Shown: positions 25,248-34,527, numbered from the stretch's first letter. The stretch: 64,000 bases of DNA from Serratia rhizosphaerae (GCF_009817885.1 NZ_CP041764.1:992001-1056000), one strand, 5' to 3'. Notes: generated from the sequence alone by a model not told the origin. Made by a program: numbers and translations.

Positions 25248-25550
25248 AGGATCTCCTTACAACACCGGCAGAGGACATGCCATCTATTTCAATATTAGCC
25301 GCTTTTCCTCCGGGAGAATACGCAGCGTGTAAATTTCTCAGTTCTGTGGCGAAAAAACCACCGCAATATCCTGGCTCTTGGGGTTTATCTTATTGAGAGC
25401 AACAAAAAAGCATGTTTTTATCACTCACAGTAAAAAAATTGCCATCCAGCAACGTTGGAACACTTCCCCCGGCCGACGGCGATGCTATCATGTCGGCCAG
25501 ATGATTGTTGGCAATACCATTCCGACTCAGACGAAAACGAGAGCGCTAAC
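25248..25550. other. Divergent bolA-yajG intergenic region
   Basis: About 300 bp holding the outward promoters of both genes. It contains AT-rich tracts around 25395-25445. No operator could be identified by eye. Confidence 0.45.
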
Positions 25551-26129
25551 ATGTTAAAAAAACTTTGTCTTCCTTTATTAGGCGCGCTGCTGCTGGCCGG
25601 CTGCGCCAGCAGCGGCAATACCCTTAACGTCACGCCGAAGATCGTGCTGCCAACTCAGGATCCGACGCTGCAGGGCGTAACCATCAGCATCAACGGCGCC
25701 GATCAGCGTAAGGATCAGGCTCTGGCCAAAGTTAACCGCGATAGCCGTCTGGTCACCCTGACGCCATCGCGCGATCTGCGTTTCCTGCTGCAGGAAGTGC
25801 TGGAGAAGCAAATGGGCGCGCGCGGCTATATGATCGGCCCGAATGCACCGGTTGACCTGCAGATCGTGATGAACAATCTGTATGCCGACGTCACCGAAGG
25901 CAACCTGCGCTACAGCATCACCACCAAGGCCGATATCTCGATTATCGCCGTGGCGAAAAACGGCAACAAGCAGGTGAAGAACTATCGTTCGACCTATAAC
26001 GTTCAGGGTGCCTTTAACGCAACCAACGATAAAATCACCAACGCGGTCAATACCGTGCTCGGCGACGTGATCGCTGATATGGCACAGGACACCAGCGTCA
26101 ACGACTTTATCAAGCAGAACGCGCGTTAA
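25551..26129 (+). CDS. yajG: YajG-family lipoprotein
   Basis: 192 aa from MLKKLCLPLLGALLLAGC. The frame is open upstream, but the lipoprotein signal fixes the start. Lipidated Cys18 follows LLAG, and Ala19 predicts outer-membrane sorting. The mature part is a single YajG domain with no catalytic signature. Function unknown. In E. coli yajG precedes ampG, as here, so the two may share a transcript. Confidence 0.93.
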   Translation: MLKKLCLPLLGALLLAGCASSGNTLNVTPKIVLPTQDPTLQGVTISINGADQRKDQALAKVNRDSRLVTLTPSRDLRFLLQEVLEKQMGARGYMIGPNAPVDLQIVMNNLYADVTEGNLRYSITTKADISIIAVAKNGNKQVKNYRSTYNVQGAFNATNDKITNAVNTVLGDVIADMAQDTSVNDFIKQNAR

Positions 26130-26139
26130 TCTGACGCCT

Positions 26140-26167
26140 TGTGTCGCCCGGCATGCCGGGCGACACA
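26140..26167. repeat. Perfect palindrome between yajG and ampG
   Basis: The 14-bp arms TGTGTCGCCCGGCA and TGCCGGGCGACACA abut with no spacer. No T run follows on either strand. It sits inside the 50-bp yajG-ampG gap, so it may tune read-through or mRNA stability within the transcript. Confidence 0.7.
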
Positions 26168-26179
26168 GACAGGGAACTC

Positions 26180-27658
26180 ATGTCTAAACAGTACTTTGCG
26201 ATTTTCACCCAGCGTAACTCGCTGATCCTGCTGCTGCTGGGGTTCGCCTCCGGCCTGCCGCTGGCGCTGACCTCCGGCACGCTGCAAGCCTGGATGACCG
26301 TCGAGAATATCGATCTGAAAACCATCGGTATCTTTTCGCTGGTCGGCCAGGCTTATGTCTTCAAATTCCTCTGGTCGCCGTTTATGGACCGCTACACGCC
26401 GCCGTTCCTCGGCCGGCGTCGCGGCTGGCTGCTGATCAGTCAGCTGCTGCTGGTGGCGGCGATCGTGGCGATGGGCTTTATGAACCCGGCGCAACATCTG
26501 TGGTGGCTGGCCGCGCTGGCGGTGCTGGTGGCGTTCTGCTCCGCCTCGCAGGATATCGTGTTCGACGCCTACAAAACCGATCTGCTGACGGCGGAAGAAC
26601 GCGGCGCCGGCGCGGCGATTTCCGTGTTGGGCTATCGTCTGGCGATGCTGGTGTCCGGCGGACTGGCGCTGTGGCTGGCGGATCGCTACTTCGGCTGGCA
26701 GGCCACCTATTGGCTGATGGCCGGGCTGATGCTGCTCGGTATTGCCGCAACGCTGCTGGCGCCGGAACCCGACGACAGCGTTCCCGCGCCGCGCACCATG
26801 GAGCAGGCGGTCATCGCCCCGCTGCGCGACTTCTTCGCCCGTAACAACGCCTGGCTGATCCTGCTGCTGATCGTGATGTACAAAATGGGCGACGCCTTTG
26901 CCGGCAGCCTGAGCACCACCTTCCTGATCCGTGGCGTCGGCTTTGACGCCGGTGAGGTCGGGCTGGTCAACAAAACGCTCGGGCTGTTCGCCACCATCGT
27001 CGGCGCACTGTTTGGCGGCGTGCTGATGCAGCGCCTCACCCTGTTCCGCGCGCTGATGCTGTTCGGTATGCTGCAGGCGGTGTCGAACCTCGGCTACTGG
27101 ATCCTGGCGGTGACCGACAAAAACATCATCAGCATGGGCAGCGCCATCTTCCTGGAGAACCTGTGCGGCGGCATGGGCACCGCCGCCTTTGTCGCGCTGC
27201 TGATGACGCTGTGCAACAAATCCTTCTCGGCGACCCAGTTCGCCCTGCTGTCGGCGCTCTCCGCCGTGGGCCGGGTCTACGTCGGGCCGATCGCCGGCTG
27301 GTTCGTCGAAGCGCACGGCTGGCCGCTGTTTTACCTGTTCTCTATCGCCGCGGCGATTCCCGGCCTGATCCTGCTGGCCGTCTGCCGCCGGACGCTGGAA
27401 TACACGCAGAACACCGACGACTTTATGCCGCGCACCGAATTCCAACGGGCTTACCGCTGGGCGCTGCGTCTGCTGGGCGTAGGCTGCAGCCTGCTGGCGC
27501 TGTGGCTGCTGCTGCTCATCAGTAACGCATTGGACTGGAGCTCGCTGCCGCAGTTGGCCGACGCCGCGTTGCAGACCGGAGCGGCCCTGAGCCTGACAGG
27601 CATCGTCACGGGCAGCCTGCTGGATTACCTGGCGCTGCGCCGCACGCGCCTGACGTAA
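26180..27658 (+). CDS. ampG: Muropeptide permease AmpG
   Basis: 492 aa from MSKQYFAIFTQRNSL with an AGGGAA ribosome site; E. coli AmpG has 491. It is an MFS protein with about 14 membrane helices. The N-terminal region includes GFASGLPLALTSGTLQAWM, conserved in AmpG. It imports GlcNAc-anhydroMurNAc peptides from the periplasm for cell-wall recycling. The same ligands signal AmpC induction where ampR-ampC exist (not in this window). Confidence 0.97.
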   Translation: MSKQYFAIFTQRNSLILLLLGFASGLPLALTSGTLQAWMTVENIDLKTIGIFSLVGQAYVFKFLWSPFMDRYTPPFLGRRRGWLLISQLLLVAAIVAMGFMNPAQHLWWLAALAVLVAFCSASQDIVFDAYKTDLLTAEERGAGAAISVLGYRLAMLVSGGLALWLADRYFGWQATYWLMAGLMLLGIAATLLAPEPDDSVPAPRTMEQAVIAPLRDFFARNNAWLILLLIVMYKMGDAFAGSLSTTFLIRGVGFDAGEVGLVNKTLGLFATIVGALFGGVLMQRLTLFRALMLFGMLQAVSNLGYWILAVTDKNIISMGSAIFLENLCGGMGTAAFVALLMTLCNKSFSATQFALLSALSAVGRVYVGPIAGWFVEAHGWPLFYLFSIAAAIPGLILLAVCRRTLEYTQNTDDFMPRTEFQRAYRWALRLLGVGCSLLALWLLLLISNALDWSSLPQLADAALQTGAALSLTGIVTGSLLDYLALRRTRLT

Positions 27659-27663
27659 AGCCC

Positions 27664-27693
27664 CCGCAGACCGGCGCTGACGCCGGTCTGCGG
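27664..27693 (+). terminator. Hairpin after ampG
   Basis: A 13-bp perfect stem, CCGCAGACCGGCG / CGCCGGTCTGCGG, with a CTGA loop begins 6 bp after the ampG stop. It lacks an immediate T run, so termination strength is uncertain. Confidence 0.6.
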
Positions 27694-28100
27694 AATGCAT
27701 TGGTTAAATAATTTTATTTCTGTGTAAAAATATAATTGCCATCTGAATTATTTTTTTCACCCTCAGAAAAAGATTATAAATAAAATTAAATTCACCTGTA
27801 ATAAACAAATATTTTACATTAAATATACTTTTGTGCCCCATTTAAAAAAATCCCCTCTGAGCACTAAATCATCATACCTTTGTTTTTCCATAAGATAGCG
27901 TTCCCCCGGCACGATTCAGCATGCCAACGCATTGTTGCCATTGGGAAATTGTCACGCAACGTTACATCTGTGACAACGTTAACAGAAAGTGTCAACGAGG
28001 CGCTGACACAAGCCTAAGCATGTTTACAGTACTGCAACCTTCCCGTAAAATGCCCGCACACATGAAACGACAATAGAGCCTTTGTAATTGAGGTCGTTAG
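27694..28100 (+). promoter_or_regulatory. cyo operon upstream region
   Basis: A 407-bp AT-rich stretch without a gene. Near 27959-27984 the minus strand has TGTTAAC, TGTCACA and TGTAACG as direct repeats about 9 bp apart. These resemble ArcA boxes, which would fit anaerobic repression of cytochrome bo3. The assignment to ArcA is inference from the operon identity. Confidence 0.4.
28023..28051 (+). promoter_or_regulatory. Sigma-70 promoter of cyoABCDE
   Basis: TTTACA (28023-28028) and TAAAAT (28046-28051) are separated by exactly 17 bp. The predicted start near 28058 leaves a leader of about 43 nt before cyoA. Confidence 0.7.
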
Positions 28101-29054
28101 ATGAGACTTAAGAAATACAATAAAAGTATTGGGATGTTGTCATTATTCGCATCCACTGTAATGCTCAGTGGGTGCGATATGGTATTGATGAATCCCAAAG
28201 GAGCAATAGGTGTTGAACAACGGACACTGATAATCACCGCTATCGCATTAATGCTGATCGTGGTGATTCCAGTCATCATCATGGCGTTCGGTTTTGCCTG
28301 GAAGTATCGCGCTTCCAACAAGGATGCCAAGTACAGTCCTAACTGGTCACACTCCAACAAGATTGAAGCGGTCGTCTGGACCATTCCAATCATCATCATC
28401 GCCATCCTTGGCACCATTACCTGGAAAACGACGCACGAACTGGATCCATTCAAGCCGATTGTCACCGACAAGAAGCCGATGACCATTGAAGTGGTGTCGC
28501 TGGACTGGAAATGGCTGTTTATCTACCCAGAGCAGGGTATTGCGACGGTGAATGAATTGGCCTTCCCGAAAGATGTTCCAGTCGAATTCAAGATCACCTC
28601 TAACTCGGTAATGAACTCGTTCTTTATTCCTCAGTTAGGTGGACAGATTTATGCGATGGCCGGCATGCAGACCAAACTGCATCTGATCGGCAACGAAGCG
28701 GGGCAATACGCAGGTATTTCCAGCAGCTTCAGCGGTCGCGGGTTCTCCGGTATGAAGTTCAACGCTATTGTCACCCCAACCGAAGGCGACTTCGATCAGT
28801 GGGTTAACAAGGTGAAAGCTTCTTCCAAGAACCTCAATACCACCGACGACTTTAACAAACTGGCAGAGCCGAGTGAAAACAACCCGGTTGAGTACTTCTC
28901 CAGTGTCAAACCTAATTTGTTCAAAGAAACAATTGGCAAATTCATGGGCGACATGCACATGCACAAAGGCGCTGAAGCAAACGCGCACGAAGGCATGGAC
29001 ATGAGCCAGGGTATGGACATGGGTGAACATGCTCACGCCGGAGCCGAGGAATAA
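28101..29054 (+). CDS. cyoA: Cytochrome bo3 ubiquinol oxidase subunit II
   Basis: 317 aa. It is a lipoprotein: lipobox LSGC with Cys25, then two membrane helices (about 42-65 and 90-112) and a periplasmic cupredoxin domain that lacks the CuA ligands, as usual for quinol oxidases. The tail (about 285-317) is rich in His, Met and Asp/Glu (HMHKGAEANAHEGMDM), which may bind metal. First gene of cyoABCDE, with a GAGGT ribosome site. Confidence 0.98.
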   Translation: MRLKKYNKSIGMLSLFASTVMLSGCDMVLMNPKGAIGVEQRTLIITAIALMLIVVIPVIIMAFGFAWKYRASNKDAKYSPNWSHSNKIEAVVWTIPIIIIAILGTITWKTTHELDPFKPIVTDKKPMTIEVVSLDWKWLFIYPEQGIATVNELAFPKDVPVEFKITSNSVMNSFFIPQLGGQIYAMAGMQTKLHLIGNEAGQYAGISSSFSGRGFSGMKFNAIVTPTEGDFDQWVNKVKASSKNLNTTDDFNKLAEPSENNPVEYFSSVKPNLFKETIGKFMGDMHMHKGAEANAHEGMDMSQGMDMGEHAHAGAEE

Positions 29055-29058
29055 TCTG

Positions 29059-31050
29059 ATGTTGGGAAAATTAACGCTTGATGCGGTTCCTTACCACGAA
29101 CCGATCATCATGGTCACCGTTGCTGCAATTGTTGTTGGCGGCCTGGCACTGCTGGCGCTGCTGACATATTTGGGCAAGTGGAAATGGTTGTGGAGCGAAT
29201 GGCTGACCTCCGTCGACCATAAAAAAATTGGTATTATGTACATCATCGTGGCGATGGTCATGCTGCTGCGCGGCTTTGCCGACGCCATCATGATGCGTAG
29301 CCAGCAGGCGCTTGCGTCTGCCGGCGAGGCCGGCTTCCTGCCGCCGCACCACTATGACCAAATCTTTACCGCCCACGGCGTAATCATGATCTTCTTCATG
29401 GCGATGCCTTTCGTGGTCGGTCTGATGAACGTGGTTGTACCGCTGCAAATCGGTGCGCGCGACGTTGCCTTCCCGTTCCTGAACTCCCTGAGCTTCTGGT
29501 TCTTCGTGGTGGGCGTCGTACTGATCAACATCTCTCTGGGGGTTGGGGAGTTCGCGCAGACCGGTTGGCTGGCGTATCCGCCGCTGTCCGGCAAGGAGTA
29601 CAGTCCTGGCGTCGGGGTCGATTACTGGATCTGGAGTCTGCAGATTTCCGGTATCGGTACCCTGTTGACCGGTGTGAACTTCTTCGCAACCATTCTGAAG
29701 ATGCGCGCCCCTGGCATGCCTCTGATGAAAATGCCGGTATTCACCTGGGCGGCGCTGTGTACTAACGTCCTGATTATCGTTTCTTTCCCAATTCTGACCG
29801 TCACCATCACGCTGCTGACCCTGGATCGCTATCTGGGCACCCATTTCTTCACCAATGATATGGGCGGCAACATGATGATGTACATCAACCTGATTTGGGC
29901 CTGGGGTCACCCAGAAGTGTACATCCTGGTTCTGCCGGTGTTCGGTGTGTTCTCCGAAGTTACCGCGACCTTCTCGAAGAAACGTCTGTTCGGCTATACC
30001 TCTCTGGTATGGGCAACCATCGCGATTACCGTTCTGTCGTTCATCGTATGGCTGCACCACTTCTTTACCATGGGGTCCGGCGCGAACGTCAACGCCTTCT
30101 TCGGTATCGCCACCATGATTATTTCCATCCCGACCGGGGTGAAAATCTTCAACTGGCTGTTCACCATGTACCAGGGTCGTATCCAGTTCAACTCTGCCAT
30201 GCTGTGGACCATCGGCTTCATCATCACCTTCTCCATCGGTGGTATGACCGGCGTTCTGCTGGCGGTGCCGGGCGCGAACTTCGTGCTGCACAACAGCCTG
30301 TTCCTGATTGCGCACTTCCACAACGTCATCATCGGCGGCGTGGTGTTCGGCTGCTTCGCCGGCCTGACTTACTGGTTCCCGAAATCCTTCGGCTTCACGC
30401 TGAACGAAACCTGGGGCAAACGCGCGTTCTGGTTCTGGATCATCGGTTTCTTCGTGGCCTTCATGCCGCTGTACGCGCTGGGCTTTATGGGTATGACTCG
30501 TCGTATCAGCCAGAACATCAACCCTGAGTTCCATCCGCTGCTGATGGTTGCTGCGGGCGGTGCTGCGCTGATTGCCTGCGGTATCCTGTGCCAGCTGATT
30601 CAGATCTTCGTCAGTATCCGTGACCGCGATCAGAACCGCGACCTGACCGGTGACCCGTGGGGCGGCCGTACTCTGGAGTGGGCAACATCTTCTCCACCGC
30701 CGTTCTATAACTTCGCCACCATGCCGGAAATTCACGACCGTGATGCATTCTGGGACATGAAAGAAAAAGGTGAAGCGTATAAGAAACCGGCTAAGTACGA
30801 ACCGATTCATATGCCTAAGAACACCGGCGCCGGCGTTATCATCGGCTTCTTCAGCCTGATCTTCGGTTTCGCCATGATCTGGGAAATCTGGTGGATGGCT
30901 CTGGCCGGCTTCATCGGCATGATCGTAGTCTGGATCGCCAAGAGCTTCGACCAAGATGTTGACTACTATGTGCAGGTTGACGAAATCGAGCGCATTGAGA
31001 ACCAACACTATGAACAAATCAGCAAAGCAGGCGTGAAACATGTCAACTGA
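29059..31050 (+). CDS. cyoB: Cytochrome bo3 ubiquinol oxidase subunit I
   Basis: 663 aa from MLGKLTLDAVPYHEP, the same length as in E. coli and 4 bp after cyoA. The heme-copper ligands are all visible: FTAHGVIMIFF for low-spin heme, WGHPEVY (CuB His and cross-linked Tyr), WLHHFF and IAHFHNV. It reduces oxygen to water and pumps protons in the inner membrane. The last 11 bases overlap cyoC. Confidence 0.99.
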   Translation: MLGKLTLDAVPYHEPIIMVTVAAIVVGGLALLALLTYLGKWKWLWSEWLTSVDHKKIGIMYIIVAMVMLLRGFADAIMMRSQQALASAGEAGFLPPHHYDQIFTAHGVIMIFFMAMPFVVGLMNVVVPLQIGARDVAFPFLNSLSFWFFVVGVVLINISLGVGEFAQTGWLAYPPLSGKEYSPGVGVDYWIWSLQISGIGTLLTGVNFFATILKMRAPGMPLMKMPVFTWAALCTNVLIIVSFPILTVTITLLTLDRYLGTHFFTNDMGGNMMMYINLIWAWGHPEVYILVLPVFGVFSEVTATFSKKRLFGYTSLVWATIAITVLSFIVWLHHFFTMGSGANVNAFFGIATMIISIPTGVKIFNWLFTMYQGRIQFNSAMLWTIGFIITFSIGGMTGVLLAVPGANFVLHNSLFLIAHFHNVIIGGVVFGCFAGLTYWFPKSFGFTLNETWGKRAFWFWIIGFFVAFMPLYALGFMGMTRRISQNINPEFHPLLMVAAGGAALIACGILCQLIQIFVSIRDRDQNRDLTGDPWGGRTLEWATSSPPPFYNFATMPEIHDRDAFWDMKEKGEAYKKPAKYEPIHMPKNTGAGVIIGFFSLIFGFAMIWEIWWMALAGFIGMIVVWIAKSFDQDVDYYVQVDEIERIENQHYEQISKAGVKHVN

Positions 31051-31654
31051 TACTCTGACTAACCACAACGCAGCCCATGCAGAGCATGGGCACCACGACG
31101 CAGGAGAGACCAAAGTCTTCGGATTTTGGATCTACCTGATGAGCGACTGTATTTTGTTTGCGAGCTTGTTCGCGACTTATGCAGTACTGGTGAACGGGAC
31201 CGCTGGCGGTCCCTCTGGCAAAGACATCTTCGATCTGAAGTTTGTTCTGGTTGAGACGTTCCTGCTGCTGTTCAGCTCCATCACCTACGGGATGGCGATG
31301 ATCGGCATGAACAAAGGCAAAGTCGGCAGCGTCAACACCTGGCTGTTCCTGACCTTCCTGTTCGGCCTCGGCTTCGTGGCGATGGAAATCTATGAATTCC
31401 ATCACCTGATCGCCGAAGGCTTCGGCCCGGATCACAGTGCGTTCCTGTCCAGCTTCTTCGCGCTGGTCGGTACTCACGGTCTGCACGTGTCCGCCGGTCT
31501 GGTCTGGATCATCATCATGATGATTCAGGTGAGCAAGCATGGCCTGACGTCAACCAACAAAACCCGTCTGATGTGCCTGAGCCTGTTCTGGCACTTCCTG
31601 GATGTGGTATGGATTTGCGTATTTACCGTTGTTTATCTGCTGGGGGTTATGTAA
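31040..31654 (+). CDS. cyoC: Cytochrome bo3 ubiquinol oxidase subunit III
   Basis: 204 aa with five membrane helices, matching E. coli CyoC. A His-rich N-terminal tail (NHNAAHAEHGHHDAGE) precedes FGFWIYLMSDCILFASLFA, the conserved first helix. It starts within the end of cyoB and overlaps cyoD by one base (TAATG), so translation is coupled through the operon. The subunit stabilises the oxidase core and has no metal centre. Confidence 0.98.
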   Translation: MSTDTLTNHNAAHAEHGHHDAGETKVFGFWIYLMSDCILFASLFATYAVLVNGTAGGPSGKDIFDLKFVLVETFLLLFSSITYGMAMIGMNKGKVGSVNTWLFLTFLFGLGFVAMEIYEFHHLIAEGFGPDHSAFLSSFFALVGTHGLHVSAGLVWIIIMMIQVSKHGLTSTNKTRLMCLSLFWHFLDVVWICVFTVVYLLGVM

Positions 31655-31992
31655 TGAGCCATTCATCCCATGAGACCTCTCACGGCGGCGCAAGCCACGG
31701 CAGCGTCAAGTCATACCTGATCGGCTTCATCCTGTCAGTCATCCTGACGGTAATTCCATTTATGATGGTGATGAACGGCACTGCCTCTCATTCCACCATC
31801 CTGGCGGTTGTGGTCGGCATGGCGGTTATTCAGGTGATTGTTCACCTGATTTACTTCCTGCACATGAACACTTCATCGGAAGAGCGCTGGAACCTGGTGG
31901 CATTACTGTTCACCGCTATGATCATCGGTATCGTTGTTGTGGGTTCACTGTGGATTATGTACAACCTCAACCTCAATATGATGGTCGATTAA
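31654..31992 (+). CDS. cyoD: Cytochrome bo3 ubiquinol oxidase subunit IV
   Basis: 112 aa from MSHSSHETSHGG. The longer frame upstream lies within cyoC and was rejected. Three membrane helices follow a short hydrophilic tail, with the conserved HLIYFLHMN between helices 2 and 3. It assists CuB incorporation and assembly of subunit I in E. coli. Confidence 0.97.
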   Translation: MSHSSHETSHGGASHGSVKSYLIGFILSVILTVIPFMMVMNGTASHSTILAVVVGMAVIQVIVHLIYFLHMNTSSEERWNLVALLFTAMIIGIVVVGSLWIMYNLNLNMMVD

Positions 31993-32009
31993 GAGCCGAG
32001 CCGTAAGTA

Positions 32010-32900
32010 ATGATGAAGCAATACCTGCAAGTAACTAAACCAGGAATTATTTTCGGTAATTTAATTTCTGTCGTTGGGGGATTCCTGTTGGCTTCCAAAG
32101 GAAGCATCGACTATCCCCTGTTTCTCGCCACCCTGGTGGGTGTCTCGTTGGTTGTCGCCTCGGGCTGTGTGTTTAACAACTACATTGACCGTGACATCGA
32201 CAAGAAAATGGAGAGAACGAAGAACCGGGTGCTGGTAAAAGGCCTGATCGCGCCGAATGTCACCCTGGTTTATGCTACCGCGCTGGGTATTGCTGGCTTC
32301 GCCTTGCTGTATACCGCAGCCAACCCGCTGGCCATGTGGCTGGCGGTGATGGGCTTCGTGGTTTATGTCGGCGTTTATAGCCTGTATATGAAGCGCCATT
32401 CTGTCTATGGCACGCTGATTGGCAGCCTGTCAGGCGCCGCGCCGCCGGTTATCGGCTATTGCGCGGTGACCAACGAGTTCGATATGGGCGCGTTGATCCT
32501 GCTGGCTATCTTCAGCCTGTGGCAGATGCCGCACTCCTATGCGATTGCCATCTTCCGCTTCAAAGATTATCAGGCAGCCAATATTCCCGTGCTGCCGGTA
32601 GTCAAAGGCATTTCCGTCGCCAAGAACCACATTACGGTCTACATTCTGGCGTTTATGATCGCCACCCTGATGCTGACCCTGAGCGGCTACGCCGGGTACA
32701 AGTACCTGGTGGTCGCGGCAGCGGTCAGCGTGTGGTGGCTGGGCATGGCGTTACGCGGTTATAAAACCGAGAATGACAGCATCTGGGCACGCAAACTGTT
32801 TGTGTTCTCGATTGTTGCCATCACCTCGCTCAGCGTGATGATGTCGATCGATTTTAGCGCCTCGGCGTCGCCGGAAACGTTGTTAACTTACGTCTGGTAA
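32010..32900 (+). CDS. cyoE: Heme O synthase (protoheme IX farnesyltransferase)
   Basis: 296 aa, as in E. coli. It is a UbiA-family prenyltransferase with about eight to nine membrane helices. The Asp-rich motif NNYIDRDIDKKMERT (around 61-75) binds the pyrophosphate-Mg complex. It farnesylates heme B to heme O for the CyoB active site. Farnesyl-PP comes from IspA, encoded later in this window. Last gene of the operon, followed by a terminator. Confidence 0.98.
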   Translation: MMKQYLQVTKPGIIFGNLISVVGGFLLASKGSIDYPLFLATLVGVSLVVASGCVFNNYIDRDIDKKMERTKNRVLVKGLIAPNVTLVYATALGIAGFALLYTAANPLAMWLAVMGFVVYVGVYSLYMKRHSVYGTLIGSLSGAAPPVIGYCAVTNEFDMGALILLAIFSLWQMPHSYAIAIFRFKDYQAANIPVLPVVKGISVAKNHITVYILAFMIATLMLTLSGYAGYKYLVVAAAVSVWWLGMALRGYKTENDSIWARKLFVFSIVAITSLSVMMSIDFSASASPETLLTYVW

Positions 32901-32913
32901 CTCGCTCTTCGTC

Positions 32914-32944
32914 AATGGGCCGCTAACGCGGCCCATTTTATTTT
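32914..32944 (+). terminator. Terminator of the cyo operon
   Basis: Stem AATGGGCCGC / GCGGCCCATT with loop TAAC, then TTATTTTC. It starts 14 bp after the cyoE stop. Confidence 0.88.
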
Positions 32945-33052
32945 CACGCTCTCAGCCCGACCGGCATCCGGGAAATACTGTAATATCTGCTAAATAACAT
33001 TACGTTTACCCTCCCCTGCCCTTCACACTAAAATACATGCGCTCCCAAAAGT

Positions 33053-33097
33053 TATCCCATCAGGCTCTGACGGCCAGAACCTGATGGGATAGTTTTT
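33053..33097 (+). terminator. Terminator-like hairpin in the yajR leader
   Basis: A 12-bp perfect stem, TATCCCATCAGG / CCTGATGGGATA, carries an inner TCTG / CAGA stem and is followed by GTTTTTA. It ends 19 bp before the yajR ATG, far past the cyo terminator. It could attenuate yajR or end a short RNA transcribed from the 32945-33050 gap. Confidence 0.6.
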
Positions 33098-33116
33098 ACT
33101 GAGGTTCGAAGTTTGC

Positions 33117-34481
33117 ATGAACGATAATACGATGACCCCGGTGGAACGCCGGGCGACCTGGGGTCTGGGCACGGTATTCTCACTGCGCATGCTCGGCATG
33201 TTTATGGTGCTGCCGGTGCTGACCACCTACGGCATGGCGCTGAACGGCGCCAGCGAAACGCTGATCGGCATCGCCATCGGCATTTACGGCCTGGCGCAGG
33301 CGATTTTTCAAATTCCCTTCGGGCTTATCTCCGACCGCATCGGCCGTAAGCCGCTGATCGTCGGCGGGCTGCTGGTGTTCGCCCTCGGCAGCGTTATCGC
33401 TGCGGCCAGCGACTCGATCTGGGGCATTATCCTCGGCCGCGCGCTGCAAGGCTCCGGCGCTATCGCCGCCGCGGTGATGGCGCTGCTGTCCGATCTGACC
33501 CGCGAGCAGAACCGCACCAAAGCCATGGCGTTTATCGGCATCAGCTTCGGTATCACCTTCGCCATCGCCATGGTATTGGGGCCGGTGATTACCCATGCGC
33601 TGGGACTGCATGCGCTGTTCTGGATGATCGCCGCGCTGGCGCTGTGCGGTATCGTCATTACCTTACTGGTGGTGCCTTCGGCCGACCGCCACGTGCTGAA
33701 CCGCGAGTCCAGCATGGTGCGCGGCAGCTTCAGCAAAGTGCTGAGCAACCCGCGCCTGCTGAAGCTCAATATCGGCATCATGTGTCTGCACATTCTGCTG
33801 ATGTCGAGCTTCGTCGCCCTGCCGCTGGCGATGGAGAAAGCCGGGCTGGCTGCCAGCAGCCACTGGATCGTGTATCTGGTGACCATGCTGGTGTCGTTTG
33901 TGTCGGTAGTACCATTTATCATTTACGCCGAGAAGAAACGGCGCATGAAGCAGGTGTTTATGGGCTGCGTAGCGGTGCTGTTCGCCGCCGAACTGGTGCT
34001 GCTGATTTCCGGCCAGCATCTGTGGGGGATTATCGCCGGCGTGCAGCTGTTCTTTATGGCGTTTAATGTGATGGAGGCGATTCTGCCTTCGCTGATCAGT
34101 AAAGAGTCGCCGGCCGGCTATAAGGGCACGGCGATGGGCGTATACTCCACCAGCCAGTTTATCGGCGTTGCCATCGGCGGCAGCCTCGGCGGCTGGCTCT
34201 ACGGTTTGCACGGCGCCGGGCTGGTGTTTATCGCCGGCGCGGTGATTGCTGCCGGCTGGTTTATCATCAGCAGCACCATGCAGGAACCGCCGTACGTCAG
34301 CAGCCTGCGTATCACGCTGTCGGAGCTGGCAGCCAAAGATACGTCGCTGGCAAGCCGGCTGCAGGCCCAGCCCGGGGTGGCGGAGGCCATCGTCGTGCCG
34401 GAAGAGCGCAGCGCCTATGTAAAAGTCGATACCAAACAGACCAACCGCGGACAGTTGGAAACGCTGGTCAATACGCTATAA
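33117..34481 (+). CDS. yajR: MFS transporter YajR with C-terminal YAM domain
   Basis: 454 aa, identical in length to E. coli YajR. Twelve membrane helices (about 15-390) include motif A, GLISDRIGRKP, between helices 2 and 3. The cytosolic C-terminus (about 395-454, RITLSELAAKDTSLASRLQA onward) is the ferredoxin-like YAM domain. It is a proton-driven antiporter by family. The substrate is unknown. The ribosome site (GAGG) is 12 nt from the ATG, rather far, and a terminator-like hairpin precedes it. Confidence 0.95.
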   Translation: MNDNTMTPVERRATWGLGTVFSLRMLGMFMVLPVLTTYGMALNGASETLIGIAIGIYGLAQAIFQIPFGLISDRIGRKPLIVGGLLVFALGSVIAAASDSIWGIILGRALQGSGAIAAAVMALLSDLTREQNRTKAMAFIGISFGITFAIAMVLGPVITHALGLHALFWMIAALALCGIVITLLVVPSADRHVLNRESSMVRGSFSKVLSNPRLLKLNIGIMCLHILLMSSFVALPLAMEKAGLAASSHWIVYLVTMLVSFVSVVPFIIYAEKKRRMKQVFMGCVAVLFAAELVLLISGQHLWGIIAGVQLFFMAFNVMEAILPSLISKESPAGYKGTAMGVYSTSQFIGVAIGGSLGGWLYGLHGAGLVFIAGAVIAAGWFIISSTMQEPPYVSSLRITLSELAAKDTSLASRLQAQPGVAEAIVVPEERSAYVKVDTKQTNRGQLETLVNTL

Positions 34482-34483
34482 AT

Positions 34484-34511
34484 AAAAACGCCGGGCAAGC
34501 CCGGCGTTTTT
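34484..34511. terminator. Bidirectional terminator between yajR and yajQ
   Basis: Perfect stem AAAAACGCCGGGC / CCCGGCGTTTTT with a 3-nt loop and T runs for both strands, between two convergent genes. Confidence 0.92.
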
Positions 34512-34527
34512 ATGCACATCAGTACGA

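Noticed and set aside
26126..27700. 524-codon open frame antisense to ampG
   Set aside because: Gln/Arg/His-rich translation without family features, wholly opposite a well-supported membrane transporter gene.
29071..31113. 680-codon open frame antisense to cyoB
   Set aside because: The cyoB frame has full homology with all metal ligands. The antisense frame is rich in His, Asp, Gln and Arg, as expected when the complement of a hydrophobic gene is read, and has no recognisable domain.
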